Shown here: positions 1 through 5,212 of the stretch, one piece after another
Layout of the letters: each line of letters begins with the position of its first letter
Numbering within the stretch: position 1 is the first letter of the stretch
Source: JADJPL01 sp964607915
GTDB lineage: Bacteria > Bacteroidota > Bacteroidia > Chitinophagales > Saprospiraceae
Length of the DNA: 7,320 bases
Direction: 5' to 3'
NCBI GenBank assembly: GCA_964607915.1
Contig: CAZSMU010000167.1
Coordinates: 1-7,320 of the forward strand
Notes under the pieces: generated by a model
What the model was told of the DNA's origin: nothing
Databases searched by the model: none
What the model saw: the letters and a program-made list of their open reading frames with translations, nothing else
Translations under genes and position numbers: made by a program

Positions 1-50
1 GGGCGAAAAAGTGCCTTTTTGACCCCTCGATGATCCCCCTCGCAACAAGT
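1..50 (+). repeat. Intergenic repeat copy R1 (direct, may continue left of window)
   Basis: First copy of a ~50-bp repeat seen five times in the window. In order it contains a GGCGAAAAAG start, a short A-run/T-run pair (AAAAA at 6-10, TTTTT at 16-20), a TGACCCCTCGA half-site (20-30), a second half-site TGATCCCCCTCGC (31-43), and the tail AACAAGT (44-50). R3 (164-213) and R4 (4951-5003) show the same order of parts. It is non-coding and its left end is cut by the window edge. Function is not known; a dispersed intergenic repeat or a protein-binding site are both possible. Confidence 0.6.
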
Positions 51-140
51 CTATTCCCATGTCCGATAACATTTTTTTAATGCCCGGCCCGGAAACGCAC
101 CTTGCGGAATACCTCCAAAAAACCGTAGCTTCGTATCGGG

Positions 141-173
141 CTTATTGCGAGGGGTCAGCGAGGAGGGGAAAAA
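141..173 (-). repeat. Intergenic repeat copy R2 (inverted)
   Basis: Read on the minus strand this matches R1: a T-run and C-rich stretch, then TCGCTGACCCCTCGC, then AATAAG in place of AACAAG. The 13-mer GAGGGGTCAGCGA (149-161, plus strand) is identical to one in R5 (5143-5155). R2 faces R1 across 90 bp, and its GGGGAAAAA end (165-173) is shared with the beginning of R3. Confidence 0.55.
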
Positions 174-201
174 GAGTCATTTTCGACCCTCGATGACCCC
201 T
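150..201. other. Stem-loop formed by R2 and R3 upstream of the lipoprotein gene
   Basis: The left arm AGGGGTCAGCGAGG (150-163) pairs with CCTCGATGACCCCT (188-201) at 13 of 14 positions around a 24-nt loop. Imperfect pairing can continue outward between 141-149 and 202-212. There is no run of T directly after the right arm, so it is not a classical rho-independent terminator. If transcribed it would give a strong hairpin about 30 nt ahead of the ATG at 234; as DNA it would be a large inverted-repeat binding site. Confidence 0.5.
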
Positions 202-213
202 CTTGCCACAAGT
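164..213 (+). repeat. Intergenic repeat copy R3 (direct)
   Basis: Same orientation and order of parts as R1: GGGGAAAAAG, a short spacer, TTTTCGACCCTCGA (first half-site, one C short), TGACCCCTCTTGC (second half-site), then CACAAGT (207-213). It ends 20 bp before the start codon of the lipoprotein gene at 234, so it lies in that gene's leader or promoter region. Confidence 0.58.
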
Positions 214-233
214 ATGTTCAAATTCATAGGGTT

Positions 234-1433
234 ATGCGAAAAGTAAATCAGGTTCAGAACGCTGTTGTATTCATTGTCTTGTGGCTGGTGCTGTATGCGT
301 GCTACACACCCGCCAAACTGCTGGAACGCGGCGACTACGATGCTGCTATCCAACTGGCAGTGAACCAGTTGGTAGGAAAAAAAGAGAAAAAAGAAGTCTA
401 TGTGGCTGCATTGGAGGAATCTTTTGCCAAGGCTACCCAGCGGGATATGGAGCGCGCTGAGCGGCTGAAATCCAGTGGCAGACCGGAAGACTGGCAACAG
501 GTCTATCAGATCTATCGCGGCATAGATGCCCGCCAGGCCCTCATCGAGCCGTTATTGCCTTTGGTGGATCGCTCCGGCAAAAAAGCGAATTTCCGCTTTG
601 TGCGCACCGATGAACTGGCAAAAGAAGCCAGGGAAGAATCCGCAGCGTTTCTGTATCGCGATGCCCTTCGCCTCATGGACCTGGCCCGCCGAAACCGCGA
701 CCGGAATGCGGCCCGCGAAGCCTTGCAGCAGCTCGACAAAATCGAACAGTACTACCGCACCTATCGGGATCGCGATGCGCTGATGGCGGAAGCCCGGGTG
801 CTGGCAACTACCTTCGTACTAGTCCATATGGAAAACCGTGCTCCGGTGATTTTGCCTGCCGGCCTGGAACAGGAAATACTCCAGTTGGGGTTTGGCAACC
901 AACAGGGGCAGTGGCGCGTTTTCCACAGCTCGCCCCAGGAAGGTGTTCGGTACGACTTCGTGGTTACTTACGAGTTGCTGAGCGTGGAGGTGAGCCCAGG
1001 GGTAGTCAAAGAGCGGCAGTACGAAGATACCCGCGAAGTGGCCGATGGCTTTTCCTATGTACTCGACGAGCGCGGGAATGTGAAGAAGGATACAGCGGGC
1101 AACGACATAAAAGTACCGAAGAAAAAAACCATTAAGGCGCTGGTGTTGGAGAACTACCAGTTCAAAACTGCGCGCCTCGGTGGCCGCTTGGTTTTCTTCG
1201 ACAACCGCACCAATAGCCTGGCGGAAGTACAAGATCTTGGGGCGGAAGCGGTCTTTGAAAACTATGCGTCCACGTTTAAGGGCGACGAGCAAGCCCTGAG
1301 CGAGGACTCCAAACGCCGTATCGGGAACCGCCCCATGCCCTTCCCTTCTGATGAGTATCTGGTGCTGGAGGCCGCGCGCCGTTTGAAACCGGTATTGCGC
1401 GATAAGCTCGAGCGCACCCGCCTGTTGCAATGA
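234..1433 (+). CDS. Predicted lipoprotein of unrecognised family, helical repeat-like N-half
   Basis: 399-residue protein that I do not assign to a named family. Residues 1-23 form a lipoprotein signal: Arg2-Lys3, a hydrophobic run from about Ala10 to Leu20, and the lipobox L-Y-A-C with the acceptor Cys23. Mature residues 25-190 look almost wholly helical and charged, with TPR-like stretches such as LLERGDYDAAIQLA (29-42), a second around the EDWQQVYQIYRGI segment (85-97), and a third at about 135-180. Residues 190-370 look richer in beta strands (TTFVLVHMEN, YDFVVTYELL), and the C-terminus (375-399) returns to charged helix. It is probably anchored in the periplasmic or outer membrane leaflet. 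Its stop overlaps the next start by 4 bp, which suggests translational coupling with the barrel-like protein downstream. The ATG at 234 is the natural start because it directly precedes a complete signal peptide. Confidence is high that this is a gene and that it is lipidated; its function is unknown. Confidence 0.85.
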   Translation: MRKVNQVQNAVVFIVLWLVLYACYTPAKLLERGDYDAAIQLAVNQLVGKKEKKEVYVAALEESFAKATQRDMERAERLKSSGRPEDWQQVYQIYRGIDARQALIEPLLPLVDRSGKKANFRFVRTDELAKEAREESAAFLYRDALRLMDLARRNRDRNAAREALQQLDKIEQYYRTYRDRDALMAEARVLATTFVLVHMENRAPVILPAGLEQEILQLGFGNQQGQWRVFHSSPQEGVRYDFVVTYELLSVEVSPGVVKERQYEDTREVADGFSYVLDERGNVKKDTAGNDIKVPKKKTIKALVLENYQFKTARLGGRLVFFDNRTNSLAEVQDLGAEAVFENYASTFKGDEQALSEDSKRRIGNRPMPFPSDEYLVLEAARRLKPVLRDKLERTRLLQ

Positions 1434-2302
1434 GGTACGGCTGGATCGTGGCCTGCTGCCTGTTGTGCCCCTGGTACGCCGCATCGCAAGACCATGCCTG
1501 GTGGGCCGATAACGTAGGTTGGGACGGCATTTCTCATTGGAAATCCTACCTGATTTTTTCGCCGGCCTATCTGGGCCCCAACGCCTTGCCCATTCCGGAC
1601 ATGAGCGGGGGGCTTACTCCTGCTGTCCATTCGCTTTCTTTGGAGAGCCACGCGCATCTGCGTCGGGGGGAGCAGACCCTGAACGCGTATATCCGCGGGT
1701 GCTATGCGGCGGTACCTGAAAAGATAGCTTTCTCCCTGGAGTTCCTGCCGGTGGAGTGGTTTGCCGTTAGCCATGCGCTGAAAACGGAGCGCCGGGTTTT
1801 TCATAGGAACTACCATGAGCGCTTTGCCACCGGCGACGTATATGCGCATACCTGGCTTCAGTTGTCGCGGCAGGAGCAGGGCTTTGCCGATGTGGCGCTT
1901 CGTGTGGGCTACCGATTCCCCACGTCCAACGGGGTAGGGTCGGCACGGTTTACGGATTCGCCGGGCTACCACTTTGACCTGTCGCTGGGGCGCTCCCGGG
2001 CTGCCTGGCGCTTTTTCGGCATGTTGGGTTTTTTGGTCTGGCAGACGAACACATACACCCATGTGCAAAACGATGCCTTGCTGTGCGGAGTGGGCAGTAG
2101 TTGGGGGCACGCGGCCTGGAGCGTGGAGGGAAGCCTGCGTGCCTACTTTGGGTATTTGCAAAACGGCGACGACCCCATGGCAGCCCGCGTGATACTGACG
2201 CGCACCGGCAGCCCTCTAGGCTGGCGCATCGGACTGGAGCAGGGCCTACTGGATTTCCGGTATAGCAGTGCTTTTATGGGGTTGAGGTGGTCCTGGCATT
2301 AG
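1430..2302 (+). CDS. Secreted, outer-membrane beta-barrel-like protein of unknown function
   Basis: 290-residue protein without a recognised family. Residues 1-19 look like a signal peptide: Arg2, a hydrophobic core at about 4-15, and a likely cleavage after A-A-S at residues 17-19, leaving Gln20 first. The mature part is rich in Trp, Tyr, Phe, Gly and Ser, with many short alternating stretches typical of membrane beta strands (for example ADVALRVGYRF, WSVEGSLRAYFGY, FRYSSAFMGLRWSW). The last strand ends W-S-W-H, so an aromatic residue sits next to the C-terminus, close to the usual terminal signal of outer-membrane proteins. It starts inside the stop of the preceding lipoprotein gene (ATGA overlap at 1430-1433), so the two are probably co-translated and may form an envelope pair. 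It ends on the convergent pepT gene with a 4-bp overlap. A periplasmic beta-rich protein is the alternative reading. Confidence 0.8.
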   Translation: MRYGWIVACCLLCPWYAASQDHAWWADNVGWDGISHWKSYLIFSPAYLGPNALPIPDMSGGLTPAVHSLSLESHAHLRRGEQTLNAYIRGCYAAVPEKIAFSLEFLPVEWFAVSHALKTERRVFHRNYHERFATGDVYAHTWLQLSRQEQGFADVALRVGYRFPTSNGVGSARFTDSPGYHFDLSLGRSRAAWRFFGMLGFLVWQTNTYTHVQNDALLCGVGSSWGHAAWSVEGSLRAYFGYLQNGDDPMAARVILTRTGSPLGWRIGLEQGLLDFRYSSAFMGLRWSWH

Positions 2303-3546
2303 GCATTTTCTTCCCAGACCATAGCCAGGTGCACCAGGGTTTCCGCTGCTTTTTCCATATCTTGTACCGAAACCCATTCCTGGCGGGAATGGAACGCATG
2401 TTCACCTGCAAAGATATTGGGACAGGGAAGCCCCATAAACGACAGGCGGGAACCATCTGTGCCGCCTCGGATGATAGCGCGCACAGGCATCACCCCGGCG
2501 CGTCGGATGGCCTCTACGGCATAGTCCACCACCTGCGGATGCTGATCGAGTACTTGTTTCATGTTCCGGTACTGGGGCCTGACTTCAAAACGGGCACTGG
2601 AATGGGGGTATCCCATCAGTACCTCGTCGAGCAGGCCCTTCAGGAAAGCTTCGTGCTGTATGAGCCCTTCTTCGCTGAAGTCGCGGATGATAAAGGATAG
2701 CACAGCGGTCTCCAGGCCGCCGTTTAACGCGGTAGGGTGTACAAACCCTTCCCGGCCTGAGGTGCTTTCTGGGCAGAGATGGTCTTTCGGAAGCCGGGAG
2801 ATGAGTTCGGAGGCAATCTTTAGGGCGTGTTCCATTTTTCCTTTGGCAAACCCCGGGTGGGTGCTCACTCCATAAAAGGTAATGGTTACAGCGTCAGCGC
2901 TAAAGGTTTCATCTTCGATCGTGCCTTTTTTCTCTCCGTCCACCGTATAGCCGAAATCTGCGCCGAGTTTTTGTATATCCACTTTATCCACCCCCCGGCC
3001 AATTTCTTCGTCGGGAGTAAACAGGATCCGAATTGCACCATGCGGAATGTCCGGACGGCGCATAAAGAAAGCGGCAGCCTCCATGATAGCGGCCACGCCG
3101 GCTTTGTTGTCGGCTCCGAGCAGAGTGGTACCGCTTGCAGTGACAATATCATTTCCGAGTTGTTCCAGTAGATCGGGGTGATCGTCTGGATGGATGATGA
3201 CGCCCGGGTCGTCGGGGAGTACCAACGCAGAGCCGGTATAGTTTCGGTGTACTATCGGGCGCACTCCGTTGCCTGGGCAATCCGGTGAAGTATCCACATG
3301 CGAACAATAACAGAGGACGGGTACCTTTTTGGGTGAAGAGGCAGGAATAGTGGCATATACGTAGCCATGCTCGTCGAGATGGGCATCGTGGACACCCATT
3401 TCGAGGAGCTCTTCTACTAAGAGGCGGCTCAGGTCTTTCTGCTTTTCCGTGGAGGGTTGTGTACTGGACTCAGGATCGGATTGCGTGTCTATTTGCACAT
3501 AGCGCAGGAAGCGATCCAGCACGGTATGCGGCATATCTGGTTTCAT
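2299..3546 (-). CDS. pepT: Peptidase T (tripeptide aminopeptidase), M20 metallopeptidase
   Basis: Cytoplasmic di-zinc exopeptidase of the M20 family that removes the N-terminal residue of tripeptides. With the start used here it has 415 residues, against about 408 for the E. coli enzyme. The family metal ligands and motifs are all visible: SHVDTSPDC with His83 and Asp85, LLGADNKAG with Asp146, FTPDEEIG with Glu180 and Glu181, YTVDGE with Asp203, and His386 in the C-terminal AFHSRQEW. Other PepT hallmarks are IIRDF, IRGGTDGSRLSFMGLPCPN and the N-terminal RFLRYVQIDTQS. An in-frame TTG at 3570 would lengthen it by 8 residues but overlaps the upstream gene. I prefer the ATG at 3546, 13 bp after that gene's stop; the ATG at 3534 (MPHTVLDRF) is equally compatible with the family N-terminus. 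It is probably co-transcribed with the propeller lipoprotein gene upstream of it. Active-site residues look intact. Confidence 0.95.
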   Translation of the reverse strand: MKPDMPHTVLDRFLRYVQIDTQSDPESSTQPSTEKQKDLSRLLVEELLEMGVHDAHLDEHGYVYATIPASSPKKVPVLCYCSHVDTSPDCPGNGVRPIVHRNYTGSALVLPDDPGVIIHPDDHPDLLEQLGNDIVTASGTTLLGADNKAGVAAIMEAAAFFMRRPDIPHGAIRILFTPDEEIGRGVDKVDIQKLGADFGYTVDGEKKGTIEDETFSADAVTITFYGVSTHPGFAKGKMEHALKIASELISRLPKDHLCPESTSGREGFVHPTALNGGLETAVLSFIIRDFSEEGLIQHEAFLKGLLDEVLMGYPHSSARFEVRPQYRNMKQVLDQHPQVVDYAVEAIRRAGVMPVRAIIRGGTDGSRLSFMGLPCPNIFAGEHAFHSRQEWVSVQDMEKAAETLVHLAMVWEENA

Positions 3547-3559
3547 GATTTGGGCTATT

Positions 3560-4915
3560 TTACCGTTCAAACTCGACGAGGTATTCAGAAAAGTATTTGC
3601 CGGTATTGGAGTACTTGAAAAACAAGCGCGCTTTTTTACCCAGGCGCAGACAGGTTCGGCGTGCGCGAATATCTTCTTCGGTGTTCAGGGGTTGTAAGGA
3701 TGGATACCAGAGTACATTTCCGGGTTTTTGTACCAATAGCTGCGGAGCGGACCAGTCTTGTGCATTCTCTCCGGCTCCGAGATCGCGATGTCGGTTGAAA
3801 GAGATGTAGAGCTCGTCGCCCACCCACGACTGGCCCTCCACTTTTCCCATCAACATTACCCAACATTCTAAATATTCATTCCAGCTCACCGAGGGACCCC
3901 AATGGAAGCCGCCAGTAGGGGAAGAAGCGGGTCCACCGCCTTTGCCTCGGTCGATTTGGAGGGTGCGGATGGGCTTGCCGACCCCGTCCCAGGGAGCGTT
4001 GAAGCCGACCCCGTCCCAGCGCCGCGCCTTTCCCTGAGGGTTATCGAGGTCTCTGAGGGCAATCCGCGCCACGCTGATACACTGTCCGGACGCCTCTTTG
4101 TCCGGGTCGTAGGATTCCCGTGAATACTCGCCCGGATACCCGTATTCGCCGTAAAACAAGTACAGGTAATCCCCAACAGCAACTGCCGAGGGGTCGCCGA
4201 CCCCTCCTGCAAAGGTCTTGGAGATATTATGCGGTTTCAGGATCATGCGCGGCTGTTTGTCTTCGATAAACAACCCCTTGTTTTCCCAACTCCAGCCCCC
4301 ATCTACGGATTTCATGATGCCTATGCGGCATACCGCTGCAGGGGTGATGCGCTCGGTGAGCCCCAGCGGCCAGTCGCGGTCTATGTAGCCCTCCCCGGTC
4401 GCAGCGTCAAAAGGTAGCGTTTCCGGGTAGTTCTCGTTGTGATATACCGCGTACAAGGTACGCCCGGAAGGGTCTTTTTGATCCTGATAAACCGTTTCAA
4501 ACCATACGGCACCATGCAAACCCGGTTGCCCCGTAGGAGCATTCGGAGGCATCTTAGGCGCTATGAAATCTTCGGCCCGCGCCCGGAATGCCTCGTCCGG
4601 GTTCAATCCGCTGGCAAACTTCAGGTCCCGCGCAGTTCCCCAAACGGGATCTTCGCCGTATTTTCCCGGGAAGATCCGAAAGGTATCTCCCACCCACGCT
4701 TCTGCCATGTTGCAGTCTACAAAATTATTGAACGGAAACGTATCCGTAGAAATCAACTTGAATGAAGGTAGCTTTCCGGAGGGGCTTCCCTCATTTGAAC
4801 AAGAACTCCCTGTCCACAACAGAGCGGAACAAACCATTATAAGGAAGCCGTACCGGTGCCTTGCAGCAGATTTGCCGCCATCTTCGGGCCATACCCGTAT
4901 TTCTTTTGTCATCAT
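3560..4915 (-). CDS. Predicted lipoprotein with sialidase/glycosidase-like beta-propeller
   Basis: 451-residue exported protein. A long basic N-region is followed by a hydrophobic segment (about 23-35) and Cys39 in GSSCSN, a probable but non-canonical lipobox because the -3 residue is Gly. The rest reads like a beta-propeller of the sialidase or GH32/GH43 type. There is an Asp-box-like SVDGGWSW (203-210), a GVGDPSAV (238-245) followed by YLYLFYGEYG (250-259), then GPSVSWNEYLECWVML (340-355) and a late LWYPSLQPL. These aromatic blade strands with D-P-S turns resemble five-bladed propellers that bind or hydrolyse surface glycans, including DUF4185-like proteins. I cannot identify a catalytic triad with confidence, so enzymatic activity is not proved. 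WDGVG occurs twice (300-304, 309-313). It is the first gene of the minus-strand pair with pepT and is divergent from the malonate operon. The ATG at 4915 is immediately followed by another ATG at 4912. Confidence 0.8.
   Translation of the reverse strand: MMTKEIRVWPEDGGKSAARHRYGFLIMVCSALLWTGSSCSNEGSPSGKLPSFKLISTDTFPFNNFVDCNMAEAWVGDTFRIFPGKYGEDPVWGTARDLKFASGLNPDEAFRARAEDFIAPKMPPNAPTGQPGLHGAVWFETVYQDQKDPSGRTLYAVYHNENYPETLPFDAATGEGYIDRDWPLGLTERITPAAVCRIGIMKSVDGGWSWENKGLFIEDKQPRMILKPHNISKTFAGGVGDPSAVAVGDYLYLFYGEYGYPGEYSRESYDPDKEASGQCISVARIALRDLDNPQGKARRWDGVGFNAPWDGVGKPIRTLQIDRGKGGGPASSPTGGFHWGPSVSWNEYLECWVMLMGKVEGQSWVGDELYISFNRHRDLGAGENAQDWSAPQLLVQKPGNVLWYPSLQPLNTEEDIRARRTCLRLGKKARLFFKYSNTGKYFSEYLVEFER
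3977..4019. repeat. 16-bp direct repeat inside the propeller gene
   Basis: GCCGACCCCGTCCCAG occurs perfectly at 3977-3992 and 4004-4019, a 27-bp period. On the coding (minus) strand both copies are in the same frame and encode W-D-G-V-G, at residues 300-304 and 309-313 of the lipoprotein. This looks like a small in-frame duplication of nine codons. Confidence 0.7.
4188..4206. repeat. Perfect 19-bp palindrome inside the propeller gene
   Basis: GAGGGGTCG, a single C at 4197, then CGACCCCTC: both arms match completely. The arms resemble the half-site of the intergenic repeats (GAGGGGTCA). It encodes the G-V-G-D-P-S stretch of the propeller, so amino-acid constraint and chance can account for some or all of it. 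Confidence 0.55.
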
Positions 4916-4950
4916 ATGGATAAAAATAGACCTGTAGGGAGGATCCGTGC

Positions 4951-5003
4951 GGAGGAAAAAAGCGTCGCGTTTGACCTCTCGGTGATTGCCCCTTGCAACA
5001 AGT
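4951..5003 (+). repeat. Intergenic repeat copy R4 (direct)
   Basis: Same order of parts as R1 and R3: GGAGGAAAAAAG, a spacer ending in GTT, TGACCTCTCGG (4972-4982), TGATTGCCCCTTGC (4983-4996), then AACAAGT (4997-5003). It has diverged by several substitutions and a short insertion in the second half-site. It lies about 36 bp upstream of the propeller lipoprotein start on the opposite strand. Confidence 0.55.
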
Positions 5004-5133
5004 TGAATGAACAGGTTACGTCTTTCTACGCAAAAATGGATTCTTCTGTAATTTTCAAAAAAAAATTGATTTTTTAAGATAGGTAAGTTGAAAAACCAAA
5101 GAAAATATGTGGAAGATGCGGAAAAAATAGTAG

Positions 5134-5155
5134 ACTTGTTCTGAGGGGTCAGCGA
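5134..5155 (-). repeat. Intergenic repeat copy R5 (inverted, partial)
   Basis: ACTTGTTCTGAGGGGTCAGCGA on the plus strand in two parts: ACTTGTT is the reverse complement of the AACAAGT tail of R1 and R4, and GAGGGGTCAGCGA is identical to the 13-mer in R2. Only one of the two half-sites is kept. It faces R4 across 130 bp and ends 57 bp before the malonyl-CoA synthetase start. Confidence 0.55.
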
Positions 5156-5212
5156 TGAAGATCATAACACTCTTCAAGACGCAGAGGACGTATCGTATAA
5201 AATTATATCACA

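Larger units (their letters stand above)
4916..5212. promoter_or_regulatory. Divergent intergenic region between the propeller/pepT and malonate operons
   Basis: Gap of 297 bp between divergent starts (4915 on minus, 5213 on plus), so promoters for both directions should lie here. It holds repeat copies R4 and R5 facing each other, and between them an AT-rich stretch with runs of A and T (about 5031-5130). TAATTTTC at 5049-5056 is one base from the Bacteroidota -7 element TAnnTTTG. A TTTC at 5023-5026 sits about where a -33 TTTG would be, but the spacing of 22 is slightly long, so this is only a weak promoter candidate for the plus strand. The leader right before 5213 is AT-rich without a Shine-Dalgarno. 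I see no convincing small gene. Confidence 0.45.

Noticed and set aside
1..233. CRISPR array suspected from several similar repeats
   Set aside because: The copies are imperfect, change orientation and are separated by unequal distances, and two overlap; this is not a regular repeat-spacer array.
819..1484. Minus-strand open frame of 221 codons opposite the lipoprotein gene
   Set aside because: It is a shadow of the lipoprotein gene with no recognisable motif and no neighbouring gene on the same strand to form an operon.
1262..2161. Long minus-strand open frame (299 codons) antisense to the two envelope genes
   Set aside because: It lies entirely opposite two well-supported genes with signal peptides, has no signal, domain or recognisable motif, and is rich in Arg, Pro and Gln as expected from antisense reading of GC-rich codons.
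2287..2700. Plus-strand open frame of 137 codons opposite pepT
   Set aside because: It is antisense to the conserved C-terminal part of peptidase T and shows no motif of its own.
3547..3570. TTG-initiated longer form of peptidase T
   Set aside because: The extra 8 residues are absent from the family N-terminus, overlap the upstream gene and need a rare start, while two ATGs (3546, 3534) fit the family length better.
5050..5076. A-run followed by T-run, resembling a weak terminator or hairpin
   Set aside because: The only possible pairing is A with T around a very short loop with no G-C stem, and it lies upstream of both divergent genes, where a terminator is not expected.
4856..5077. Possible 73-codon plus-strand gene entering the divergent gap
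   Set aside because: It begins inside the propeller gene on the opposite strand, runs through repeat R4 and an A/T-run region, and has no protein-like composition.
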